Shown here piece by piece: positions 50,800 through 61,163 of a stretch of 64,000 nt of DNA; position 1 is the first letter of the stretch; every line of letters begins with the position of its first letter. The notes beneath the pieces are model-generated. The model saw nothing but the letters and a program-made list of their open reading frames with translations. It was not told the DNA's origin and searched no databases. The position numbers and the translations under genes are program-made. Source of the stretch: Linanthus parryae (taxonomy: Eukaryota > Streptophyta > Magnoliopsida > Ericales > Polemoniaceae); the NCBI GenBank assembly GCA_023055425.1, contig JALGPY010000001.1, positions 28,819,001 to 28,883,000 on the forward strand. The letters are read 5' to 3'.

Positions 50800-53097
50800 T
50801 TCGTCCTAGCATGTGTTTTCTATTAATTCGCTATTCCACTGCATAATTGACTTTGCAATTAAAGATAAAATGTGTAAGCTGCCTAGTATGTTGTCTATCA
50901 ACTGTAATTGTCGAAAATTAAATCGCAAGTACATATGGCAGATTATTGGTACGATGCGTAATATGCAATTATGGCTTAGTGACGTGATTAGTTGGTATCG
51001 GCAGTTCTGTTGTTGTGGTATTTGTCCAGAAGTATTCTTTCATTACTTATACATTCGGTGTATCTGCTGCATTATACATGCTGTACCAGTATCTGGTCAA
51101 TGGAGGTAGCGTTGAATTATTTGAAATGTAGTAGGGACTTCGTATTATGCAGACCGAATTACAATATTACGTGGACATCCACTGATAACAAAGCGTTGAT
51201 TACAATAACATACAAGACGATAATGGCATATTATCTTAATTAGTTTGTCGATGGGGTTATGTTTTTATGTGTAAGCGTGCATCAAGCTTCAACTACATAG
51301 CGTACAATCCAACCATTTATTGGAAACACATTTCCATTGGTGCACCGGGAAAGGAGGAAGTAAAATCTTCTTGTGCCGCTGTTCGTGTTCACGGACTCAA
51401 GCACGCTTTGTTGTTCCTTGAAACAATCACAGTGGCGAATATAATGAGCTATTTGGGTATGGAGTATAATTTTAGATCGAGAAATTTTGTTTCATACCTC
51501 AGCCGACATTGATGACATGGTTGTTGAATTTATCCCCAATACAGTGTCAACTGACTGTCCGAAGATGCGTACCTGGAGTTCAGCACTACCGTCATGAAGT
51601 TGCACGGTTATACGTCCCCTGGGGAGAAACAAGCAAAAAACAACATTTGGCAGTTAGATTTCGTATCCTCTTTAAAAAAGGTGTTAAATTGATGTTGTGT
51701 AAAATTAGGTTGATACAGTCTACGACGTAATGCTTGTTAGTGTCATTATATACCACGGTATAGCATCACAATCATTATTTTGGCAAGCAGAGCATTGGAA
51801 TCTGTTGTTTGGAGAACGATTTGCAACACGATTGCACAACTTGCATGCGTAATACCATGCTTGCTGATTTGTCGGTAAAGCGTGAACGGTGGCTTGTACC
51901 CAAATTTCGCGTATTGTAGCCTGCAGTTACTCATAAGAAGCATACAATCTAAAGTGAAACTGTTGGGAAAGCTGCATTACTAAGCTGGCAATGATTGTTC
52001 ATTACTGAAGAAAATTCTCACCGGTAATGTTGGCAGATCGACTATTGCACAGAGTTTCATTTCTTGTTTGTATGTTTGAACACAATACAAACTTTGAGGC
52101 TTGGATGAATTGTTCTTGCAAGGTGAAAACGAAGCTTATGGGACAAAGCAATGGTGCCTGGTTGTTGTGCAGTATGAGGTATAGTTGATCTGTATGATAG
52201 TATTTATAGTAACATTTGTTGCAAGGGTTGGTGGATACCTGAGCTATATGTAATATAGTTATATAATGTTCTGTGCTAAATGCTTTTTCTTTGCTGTTTT
52301 TGTTTGTGTTCTTTTTTTATTATTATTATTATTAGATATTTGTTTCGCATTGAAACTGAGACATGCTGTAACACTCAAATCAGCTGGTGTGGGTGGTAAT
52401 GTCATCTGTAAAAAATTTGCATACGATGGCACACAGTTCAAGAATACCAGCAAACTACTTATTTATCCATATACATAATTAAATGATAAATTCTTCACAG
52501 CATGGTATGATGCATTTTTTTCAGAGCAATATCATTCGGAAAAATTATCAGTAATTAAGCCGAATTGGTAGTTGGGGAAACCAGTTGAATGTGATGTGGC
52601 AAACGTATAAGATGCGTATCGATGATAAGTAATTAGTGGATAATCTATCCATTTTATTGAAAGAATGATGTTAGCTGTAACCACTGATGGTTATTCATTG
52701 CCACCATATGTTGAAGAACACATCGACCATTGGAAAGTTGGGGAAGCATCTGGGGTTATGTTTTGTCTGTCAATGCAATATTGATTTGTGATGATTCCAT
52801 GTTTGGTTAGAACGATTTATCATACCTTGCTAACTATACCTTGTATTGATTCTAGTGAGAGGTTCTAGTGTATGGTTTCGGTGTTTTTCGTGTTGCTGTT
52901 GTTATATAATTCGGAGGAGGCATTCTTGTATGTGCATTGTGTCAGGGTGTTATTTGATTAAAAACATGCCGGCAATACTCTCCAGAAGTGCATGTGAAAC
53001 TCCCTGTGATGATGCGCACAACGAATGAAGAATGCAAATGTAACAGCATGATTGATTCACATTTCTGACTTTGTTTGCGTTTATTGCATCTAACGAA
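50800..53097. other. Gene-less stretch with short ORFs
   Basis: ORFs of 60-98 codons at 50813-51730 show no family I recognise and no splice-linked continuation. It probably holds decayed Helitron sequence, given the helicase fragment that follows. Confidence 0.4.
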
Positions 53098-53520
53098 GGA
53101 CATGAGGCCAATACATGATTTGCGTCTTGTGGAGTTTGTATTATCAAACGGGGATGGCAGCTTATGCAAGAATGACGAAACCTTATTAAAGCTACTGCAA
53201 TCAATGGTTGTGCCTTTTGTATATGAGAGAACATTGATTATCATTTTCACTGGATATGCTTACCCTAATTTTGAAGTTGATTGCTTCAAGTCTGAGTACG
53301 TTGTGAACCTAGCTGGCTTGACATCAAGGATTGCCTGTTGTGATATCTGGAATGAAATTTTACTTGATAGACGCCTTCGTAACCCACACGTCTACACAAG
53401 TTTTGATTAGTTGTCCTGTGACATTGTTACGAATGTTAGATCCATCTGCCAACGCCCTTTGGACGTCTGCTTGTCGGATGAGCGGAGAAATGTGGTTGTC
53501 ATTGCGGGTTACTGTAAATA
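53098..53520 (+). pseudogene. PIF1-like Helitron helicase C-terminal remnant
   Basis: Plus-strand LVEFVLSNGDGSL, NDETLLKLLQSMVVP, YAYPNFE, YVVNLAGLTSR and DIWNEILLDRR follow the order found in Helitron/PIF1 helicases between the late helicase motifs (LL-IGDG, IP--M--P, -YP, Y---RAILT, --N). After a frame change, CPVTLLRMLDPSANALW matches the P-MLLRNLD---GL block. The upstream helicase and Rep parts are not recognisable. The orientation is opposite to the Helitron 3' end at 48256. Confidence 0.55.
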
Positions 53521-53599
53521 GTCTTAAGATTTGTAGGTACATTATATTTAGAGTAATCGGATTCATAGCTGATAGTAGCTTCTTTATAACATGAATAGT

Positions 53600-53957
53600 T
53601 TAAAACTTGTGAATATTACATTCGAACAGCAGGAAGGTAGACACTTGATATTGCAGCATTGCAGCAAGGAAAGTACATTAGCAGTCAACATGCATGGCAT
53701 CAATAAAAGCCTGTACCATATTTGCCTTCAGCAATGGTTCTTATAATTGTTTAGTCTGCTCTTTGAACTCGGCGAACGACCCACCTTGTTAATCTTGGGT
53801 TCCTGTTTTGTGTGCATCTGAGTATGCGGACGTAGAATTTCTGTGATGTTCCTCTTGCATTTGCGGCTAGTAGGAGATTTTGTTGTTCCTGAATATGAAA
53901 TTGTAGTTGGTGTTGTTATGGAGTGTATATATTGCCTATTTTAAATGATAAGAATAC
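53600..53957. other. Gene-less stretch
   Basis: No ORF or repeat that I can support. Confidence 0.4.
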
Positions 53958-54350
53958 CTGTTCAGACATTGTTGACATTGTGACAAGGGTGTTGTCTAAG
54001 ACAGTTTCAACAGGTAGCCCAAATATTGTGGCATCCATTATCCCAGTGTCATCCTGTAACTCGACATAGAGGCGGCCGCTGTATCGAAGGGTTGTGTGGT
54101 TGTTAGTTTGCATATATTTCATGTAAAGAACAAATGTAGTATACAGTAGAAGAATTGTTGCATATATTGTACGCTGAATAGTTATCTAACCATATGATTG
54201 CATCCTGGGTAGAATTGCCGCATTTATTGCAGATCTGTCCGAAGCACTCATTTTTGCAGTTTCGGCATGCATTGAACCATGGCTGCTGGGTTGTTGGTAT
54301 TGCAGTCATTGATACCTTAATCCATGTTTCTCTGTATAAGGGCTGTCATG
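53958..54350 (-). pseudogene. RPA-like DNA-binding domain C, fragment 2
   Basis: A zinc-ribbon exon (about 54350-54185: ETWIKVSMTAIPTTQQPWF, then NACRNC ... ICNKCG, four cysteines) and an OB exon (54078-53958, 121 bp: RLYVELQDDTGIMDATIFGL, VTMSTMSEQ) are separated by an intron-like gap with a TACAG acceptor. This is the order of RPA1 domain C, which binds single-stranded DNA. A possible first exon reads MEVSNISAVRATL at about 54463-54425. The C-terminal part is missing, so a working gene is unlikely, but no stop lies inside the two exons. Confidence 0.65.
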
Positions 54351-54499
54351 TATAATTAAATAGGTGTTAGCTTTTTGCAATTGTTATGCTGTGGACAAGA
54401 TAACTAAATGGAATAAATAACTCACCAAAGTTGCCCTAACGGCTGATATGTTGCTGACTTCCATTGAAAGCCGTCGCACCAATGCTGTATGTTGATGAC

Positions 54500-55082
54500 A
54501 GTATAGATTCTGGAGGTACTGCTTATATAGCATGCCTGCTCTACTTAGTTAGTTGAACTATGGTGCACGTGATAGAATGGCACGCATTACTATGTGTTGC
54601 ATACACCGAGGCCGCCACATGTCGATGAAATGAAACATGCTCAGCAAAGTTGGGATGAAATGATATACGAATGTTAATTGCGATGCTGTTGGTTATAGTG
54701 TCAATATAATTTAGTTATATATGCATGTTCTTATCCTCTTGTTTAGTATAACGGTAGACATATAATTATATGGTCGATATAGTTGGGATTGGGTTATAGC
54801 CGGAGTAGATATGGAATAAGTAATCCTTGTCTGTCTGTGCTGTCGTGCTTTTAGTCAATTATAGGAGTCCGTACACTATGCAGTATCAACAATAATGGCA
54901 GAGTAGAAAATATAACAAAATTTTATTTAATGCAACAAAGCCACAGGGAAACATGGTACTGCACCACATATCGTACAACAAAGGGAAATGAAATATAACA
55001 AAGTACGTAATGAGAGAAATTTATTTCGATACATATGCATCACTGGATCTTATTCATTATTATTGCCATTGCGTCGTCACAT
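54500..55082. other. Gene-less stretch
   Basis: AT-rich. No supported feature. Confidence 0.4.
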
Positions 55083-55690
55083 TCATGCAATCTCAACCTG
55101 GCGGACCACCCACCTAAATATGCTGCGATTGGTTTGGTGTATGCCCTTCACAACACGCACATAGAAAGGTCTTGATGCATTGTTTGTGTTGACATTGATG
55201 ATGAGAGACTGGCATTCTGGGTGTTACATTATAACATTTAAGTGAGGCTCAAATTTCATTGTAAATATGTTATGGATGTTGTATTATGTAGTTATATGAT
55301 GTATTATTTGTAAGTACTATATTGATACCTCTAGCGTCATTCGGGCCAAGGTTGCAGCTGTTGTGTTAAGCACAGTTTCTCCAGCTTGCCCAAACAGCGT
55401 AACGTTCACTATACCGGTGTCATCTTTGAGCTCAACCATGAGACGGCATCTGTATCGAAATAAATATTTGTATGTAAAATATTGATCTAAACATCTTGTA
55501 ATGTGAATTTGCATGTGTTATAGCTGGTTAACCTGGGAGTAGTGTTAGATTGAGAGCTCTGGCAAGTATGACAGTTTGAATGAATACGCTCTCGCTGGCA
55601 CATATCACATGCATCGAACCATACCTGCTGTGTGGTTGGGATGATCGAATGCAGACTCTTATCCAAGCTTCATTGTATGCTTCTTGAGAA
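55083..55690 (-). pseudogene. RPA-like DNA-binding domain C, fragment 3
   Basis: Zinc-ribbon exon (about 55690-55540: IIPTTQQVWFDACDMCQRER, then CHTC), OB exon (55449-55329, also 121 bp: RLMVELKDDTGIVNVTLFGQ, GETVLNTTAATLARM) and a probable last exon (55216-55083: CQSLIINVNTNNASRPFYVR, RWVVRQVEIA, stop). A frameshift before IIPTTQQ (upstream AWIRVCI is in another frame) makes it a likely pseudogene. Same intron positions as fragment 2. Confidence 0.65.
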
Positions 55691-55699
55691 GAATGTGGC

Positions 55700-57004
55700 A
55701 GTGATTCAATTTAATATCGCATTGTTGTGAAGTAAGAGCTTACATGATCTGATTTTGGAAAGTAATATGAAAACAGTATTGTGCGAAGTAATGATACCAA
55801 TGACGATTGAAGTTCTGCAATCGTGGATGGTGTCATGATGTTCGGTCTGGCGATTGAATGTTGGTGGTGGAATTGTTGGAACATAGGATGCGTTTAATGG
55901 TACTGGATGCGTGTCTCGTTTGGGGAGCTAATGGTTTATATAGTGCATAACTGGTAGGTGGGAAATTGTTTAGGAAGTATATTAAGAATATGATGTGGGG
56001 TAATGTGCTCTTATTAGCAAAAAACATGTGTATTGTCAGTCGGGGATTCGAAGATTGTTTCGTATCCATGCCGATACCTAGAAATTAGTGAAGGAGGTGT
56101 ATTTCTGTACATATTCAATCATGTTGTGTAATTTGCTACTTGTTAATTTACCAACAACAGGATAGTACTGTATTACACCGATAGATACTGTAGCATTATC
56201 AATGTTATGGTTTGTGAAATGACCGCGGTGTAGTTTTACAGATGGTTAAAGTTGGTATGGTATTGTTTGTGCCAAGTGTGTGGGTGCAATATTGTTGTAT
56301 GCCAAGTGTTTGGGTTGCATGGTAGATAGGCATATTTTTAGAATGCATGTGAGCATGCTAGGCGATAAAGCATTCAGAGTGTTTCATCATCATTGCACTG
56401 CAATTGTCAGTTTTGCATAGTTAAGTTATCCATTTGTTGGCACACATTTTTATTTCATGGGGAAACTGACAATGAGATGAGTTTGGTATAATTGATCAGT
56501 TGTTAGTAGCTCAAATGTATCAGTATGTTATACTGAGCTTGTTTTTAGATGGATATACATAGTTATAAACTATTAATTAGAGTCGAGCTTATCACAAGTT
56601 GTGTGTGTGATCTGAATTTGCAGGGCTATGTAGTGTCGCCACAATACTGTTATGTGTCAGCTGTCTAAGTTACATGTTGGATGCAAATTTCCTAAGCTTG
56701 CATGTGGTGTCGGTATGCTTCTAAAGTTGAATAGCAACTTTTGATGCTTGTGCTGAAAGTGTCAGGCTCAGGATGTTTGATTCGTTAACTGACTGGCACG
56801 CATACCTAGTCTACTTGGGAAGATAGCCATTGTGTGAGAAAAGATTTTGATTCAGTGAAAACCAATCAGGGAAAAGGTAATTGATATACTACATATAACA
56901 AGTGTGTTATCGTGATAATACATTATACACATATGTTGTATAGCTGTTCAAAGCTAGAATTAATCTATTGGTATGAATGAATGCACAACTTGTGTGCCAT
57001 ATAT
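55700..57004. other. Gene-less stretch
   Basis: No ORF I support. A phrase like GCAATATTGTTGTATGCCAAGTGT occurs twice near 56270-56310. Confidence 0.4.
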
Positions 57005-57092
57005 ATGACCACTGCGTTAGCTTATTGTTGGCGGTAGTAGTTGTTGTAGATTGCAAATCCCACTACACAGGTTCGATTCTCCTCCCGGTCAA
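57005..57092 (+). ncRNA. tRNA-like sequence, probable SINE head or tRNA relic
   Basis: TTAGCTTATTGTTGGCGGTAG resembles a polymerase III A box and GGTTCGATTCTC a B box, 40-50 bp apart. TGACC at the start can pair with GGTCA at the end. The T and anticodon stems are imperfect (AGATTGCAAATCC), so it is not a working tRNA. Confidence 0.4.
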
Positions 57093-57099
57093 CTATACA

Positions 57100-58007
57100 C
57101 ATAAGGGGTGTAAGTGGCATTTGCATTTTCACAATTACAATTATAGAACCAAGTTATCGAGTTTTCCCTATGAATGTATGAATACGACTGTATGAGTAGG
57201 GCAATAAGCTATTTTTGGGTGGTTCTGGAGCATTACGTGACACGTGAAGAGGTTAAACAACAACCCACTTACGTAAAAGTTAAAGAAGTTGGTTGTTTGA
57301 TCAACATCGAAATTAAAATGAGATATTGCTAAAAAAAAACCTTAAAATTAGGTATATGTACGGAGGACATTATCAATGTAATACATTCAGTGCACAAGTA
57401 ATACAGCAATCGAAGGATATTAGATGAAGCATGTAATGATACGAATTATTAATTACATGATTCAAACCAACGAGTATACAACTGGTCCTCAAGTATTAAG
57501 TTGCGTACTATTTCAGGAACATCATATAATATATTTAACGCACGGTAGTAGGGACCAGTCCTGGAAGCAGTACAGCGGATACTGTTGGATCGTATTTGGA
57601 TTTCGATAAGATAGCAAATAATGCGGTACAGTTTTTTATAGAAAGCCAGTATGAATCTTGAATGTAATAGTTAGTGGAATGTGATCTGGGAAAAGAAGCA
57701 TCGTGCGAATATTCACATATCTTTTGAATTTGTTTGGACTGATCATGTCTACAAATTATTGCAGCTACGTGCTTGCAAGGCTACATGGACTTATGTGCTA
57801 GTACCCTGTCTTACCTATATAGGTTACTAATCAGGTTATGCATTTGGTCAATTTGATGTTTTAAGCATAGCGGACCTTATCGCTTGATTATACATGTGGC
57901 TGTAACAATATAAATAAGCAGCATCAGACACAGGAATTTCGAATTGCCAAACAACCAGACGATGAACATTTATTCAAGCTATGATACAAATAGCTGGGAT
58001 TATGTAG
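57100..58007. other. Gene-less stretch
   Basis: Downstream of the minus-strand RNase H-like gene. No supported feature. Confidence 0.4.
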
Positions 58008-58719
58008 CTAATCCGTATCACTGGGTGACATATAACGACTACACGCTTCTAACTTGTCTTCTGTAATCAAATCCTGTATCATTTCTGGGGCTTCATACAG
58101 AATTTTGCATTCATCTAATTGCTGTGCTCCCATACTTGCAAGCTGTTTGGCGACGCTATTTTCTAAGTAGTCAATATGATTTAGGGCTATGTGCATGTCT
58201 CGCAGCAGAATATGCCCCCGGTTGATTTGATTTCTCATACCTGCAGGAAAATCTCTGACAAAATGGAATATCTTTATTGCTTTGTAGCATGAAGTCTGTA
58301 TTTCTATGTTACTCCAGTTTTTATCATAAGCTAAGTGAATGCCATGATAGATTGCCCAAAGTTCACTCTCCAGTTTATTTGTTGCATCTAATTTTCCTAT
58401 GAAACCAAGCATCCAGTTATCTTCATTGTCTCGGCAAACTGCACCGATACCACCACTGCTTGTTGCAGAAGCTGCAAAGCCGTACACACTTATTCTGGCA
58501 ATCCCTGTGTCAATCATATATTATGCACAGAATTACACCACAAATCATAAAACACATGCACATTTATGTTATCGGTGATTAACATGATTAAATGTATTAG
58601 TACTTACTTTGCAAGTTAGGCACGCTCCTAGGAGGGATTTCACCCCGGCAAGTTGTTGCACTGAGTAAAGTTCGGGACGTAGCAGATGAGTCTGACGACT
58701 CCTCCTTTGGTGTTGACAT
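58008..58719 (-). CDS. RNase H-fold protein lacking catalytic aspartates, two exons
   Basis: Exon 1 58719-58608 (MSTPKEESSDSSATSRTLLS ... SVPNLQ) and exon 2 58504-58008 join across a GTAAGT...ACACAG intron with correct phase: 609 nt, 202 aa. Exon 2 has the plant reverse-transcriptase-like RNase H fold (GGIGAVCRDNEDNWMLGFIG, ESELWAIYHGIHLAYDKNW, IEIQTSCYKAIKIF, HIDYLENSVAKQLASMG). The first catalytic Asp (DG) is Tyr, the DS Asp is Thr and the last AD Asp is Lys; only the Glu remains. It therefore probably does not cut RNA-DNA hybrids and may serve as a binding or scaffold domain. The family usually derives from LINE polyproteins. Intact frame and splice sites argue against a random relic; no expression evidence. 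Confidence 0.75.
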
Positions 58720-59348
58720 CGAAGGCAGCGATTGTTAATTTTTCCAGTTTTGTCTAGCTGGTTGTTGTGGTGGTGTGACGTTGGGTTGTATGGAGAGGGA
58801 GATAGATGTAGTTTTATAGCTAACATATTATGGCACGCATTTCGATAGTAGCACCTGGATATGTTGTCGTGTCTTCTGGTGCTCACGTATTCTGATCACG
58901 TGTATAAATTTGGATGCGTGTAATTGTGTCTACATTTATACACATGATTTGGATATGAATGAAGTGGCATGGGAGTACATTTCGTGTGCATTTGTAACTA
59001 TAAACGTATGACAGTTAATATTTCAGTTGGTAACAGTATCAACACAGTTGAACATACGGCAACTTCATCTAATGTGCGTAAAATGCCGTAATTGCAGAAC
59101 TACACCCCATTTACGATATGTATTGGTATACGCTTACGTGATCGGCTACATGAGATGTCAGAAAATGACTGTACTGGCTGCATAAATGCGATGAGTCACA
59201 ACTGGAGTATCTCTACCAACAGGCTGTTCAAGATAATGATGTGTGCCAACTGAAGTTGATTACCAAGCCGAAGAGTAATACAGCGAATTAGTGACTATAT
59301 AGTGTCAATGTATATATATTTTTTTATGTTTCCCTTTTTTTTTTATGC

Positions 59349-59393
<45 letters not shown>

Positions 59394-59451
59394 GTGTTTT
59401 TTTGGTTTAACATGTTATTGCGTCCAGCTGCACCAGGAAGAGCATTATATC
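58720..59451. other. Upstream region of the RNase H-like gene; poly-T tract
   Basis: No ORF. A T run of about 36 bases at 59354-59389 precedes copy B. The T run could mark a reverse-oriented retroposition tail, but its length may be an assembly estimate. Confidence 0.5.
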
Positions 59452-59455
59452 GCAT

Positions 59456-59700
59456 GGCAGACAACAGTCAGTCGACACAACTTCAGATAGCATCGAGCAA
59501 CGATGAATACCAAGAACAACAACAAGAAGGCAGTTCTGAGGAGGTTAGCAAAGAAACTGATACAGAAGAAGAAAATGCAAGTGCGATGAAGGATATATTC
59601 GAAGAAGAAAGTACTTGTTGAAGTGACTACATTTCGGTAAAGGTTCGGGGACAACATTATACTCTGATGAGAGCGAAGATGACGATGGCTGGGGATTTTT
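59456..59700 (+). pseudogene. GKGS-motif gene copy B, frameshifted
   Basis: ATG (MADNSQSTQLQIASSNDEYQ) opens an acidic reading (EEVSKETDTEEENASAM) that stops at TGA near 59620. One frame over, directly after, is FGKGSGTTLYSDESEDDDGW and a stop at 59700. The order (acidic segment, GKGS motif, acidic tail) matches copies A and C, so a one-base change has split it. It lacks the basic C-terminus and the TATA box at -47. Confidence 0.6.
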
Positions 59701-60072
59701 TGTATTATGATTTTCTGAATTGGTAATGGTTTTATAAATGTTTATAGAAAGTAACAATAGCAATTTGGATTGTATCGTTTGCGGATTGTATCAGCACCGA
59801 GTATTAATCGATCAGAGCTTTATTTATTTTTTGTTTTTATTTGATATACAAACGAGAAATATACAGATATACTGTATTTTGAAACTGATGCAGCTATCTT
59901 TGATATATTATATAATACCGTGTAAATCTTTAATGCAACCTCTGGTGGGAAATTGTATCTATATACATGGAACAATAAATACAACATTGAAAAAGGGATC
60001 TATGCAATGCATACAGTGGGTGGAGATTAAAACAGTCAGTGGGCTCTTCATCTTCCATTATGATGCTGTTGC
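59701..60072. other. Spacer between copies B and C
   Basis: An ORF runs through 59738-60148 but has no recognisable family and overlaps the copy C promoter. I do not call it. Confidence 0.4.
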
Positions 60073-60079
60073 TATAAAA
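60073..60079 (+). promoter_or_regulatory. TATA box of GKGS-motif gene copy C
   Basis: TATAAAA, 47 bp upstream of the ATG at 60120, the same spacing as copy A. Confidence 0.55.
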
Positions 60080-60119
60080 ACATTCCTAAAGCTTTCAAAA
60101 AGATTATATCAGAATAGCT

Positions 60120-60530
60120 ATGGACAAGAAAGAGGACAGTGCAAGTAGGTCTCCAGAAATTGCAGAAAACAAATCGAGTAGCAAGAGGAAGCGACACAAT
60201 GAAGTCAAAAAGCGGAAGAAGCCGAAGTATACTGTAAGCACGGAAAGTAGTGAGAGTGATAGTGAAGATGAATCGGAAACATGGCATCAGCATGATTATG
60301 TTGTTGGCAAAGGATCTGAAACTACAGTTTACTCAGGAAACGACGACGAAGACGAGGCATGCGACAGTGATACGGCAAGATCCTACGAAAGAAATAAGAA
60401 AGCTATTTTAGCTATGTTTCGCCGACAGAGGGAGGCAGGACGTAAAGCCAGAGCAGAGCGACAGGAACGATTGAAAAGGAAAGCCGAGGATGTTAATGAA
60501 AAAATCTCAAAGAAGAAGCGTAGAAAATAA
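60120..60530 (+). CDS. Unrecognised small charged protein with GKGS-x-TT-x-YS motif (copy C)
   Basis: 136 aa, single exon, start MDKKEDSASRSPEIAENKSS. A Lys/Arg-rich N-terminal segment (KRKRHNEVKKRKKPKY) is followed by an acidic Ser stretch (STESSESDSEDESE), then WHQHDYVVGKGSETTVYSGN, an acidic DDEDE run, and a long basic helix (AMFRRQREAGRKARAERQER) ending SKKKRRK. Two basic clusters suggest nuclear targeting. Against copy A, the block from W to YS is the best-kept part (WTEHGYVVGKGSDTTVYSD). It is convergent with the B3 gene downstream. Family and function are unknown to me. Confidence 0.65.
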   Translation: MDKKEDSASRSPEIAENKSSSKRKRHNEVKKRKKPKYTVSTESSESDSEDESETWHQHDYVVGKGSETTVYSGNDDEDEACDSDTARSYERNKKAILAMFRRQREAGRKARAERQERLKRKAEDVNEKISKKKRRK

Positions 60531-61163
60531 ATTAATTGTTATATCTTATTTGTAATATGTCGCATAATTTACATTATAAATCTATTACTTGGGTATGGAT
60601 GGCTATTGTAAATTTTGAAATTAATATTAAGGATGTTTGCTTTGGTTGGTTTCATTATGAAAAGTTATTGATGGTCGTTGCATAATAATATACCACGAAA
60701 ATGCACAAAATAGGAATTACATGAGAAAACATATGAACAAGAGTACTGCTGTATCTTGGATTATATTAAGACTGTGATTGTATTCCCTTTGAACATCTAC
60801 TATACAAAAGCATATCTGCATTACTTTATGATACAATAAATAGTAGATTACCGATAATTTCATTGTGCATTACCAATTGAACGATAGAAAAGTACATAAC
60901 ATTTAATCAGATACATAGGTGTCGTTAAATACTATGTATAAATATCACAATGCGCAAACAATGACGATAGCCTAAAACTGACCACAATTAAACAAACAAC
61001 TGACCATACTTTATATGTCGGAGAAAATTAGGCGTGGTGAAGTTACCAACGGAGCAACACTCGTCAAAAAATACACCTTAGCATAAATTGAGTTTGCATA
61101 TATGATCGACATCAAGTTTTACCAAATCAGATGATGTGTACGACACATGTATGAAACATCTGT
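60531..61163. other. Convergent intergenic spacer
   Basis: AT-rich sequence between the 3' ends of copy C and the B3 gene. No supported feature. Confidence 0.5.

Noticed and set aside
59738..60148. 136-codon plus-strand ORF ahead of copy C
   Set aside because: It runs through the TATA box and start of copy C in another frame, has a hydrophobic AT-driven composition and shows no recognisable motif.
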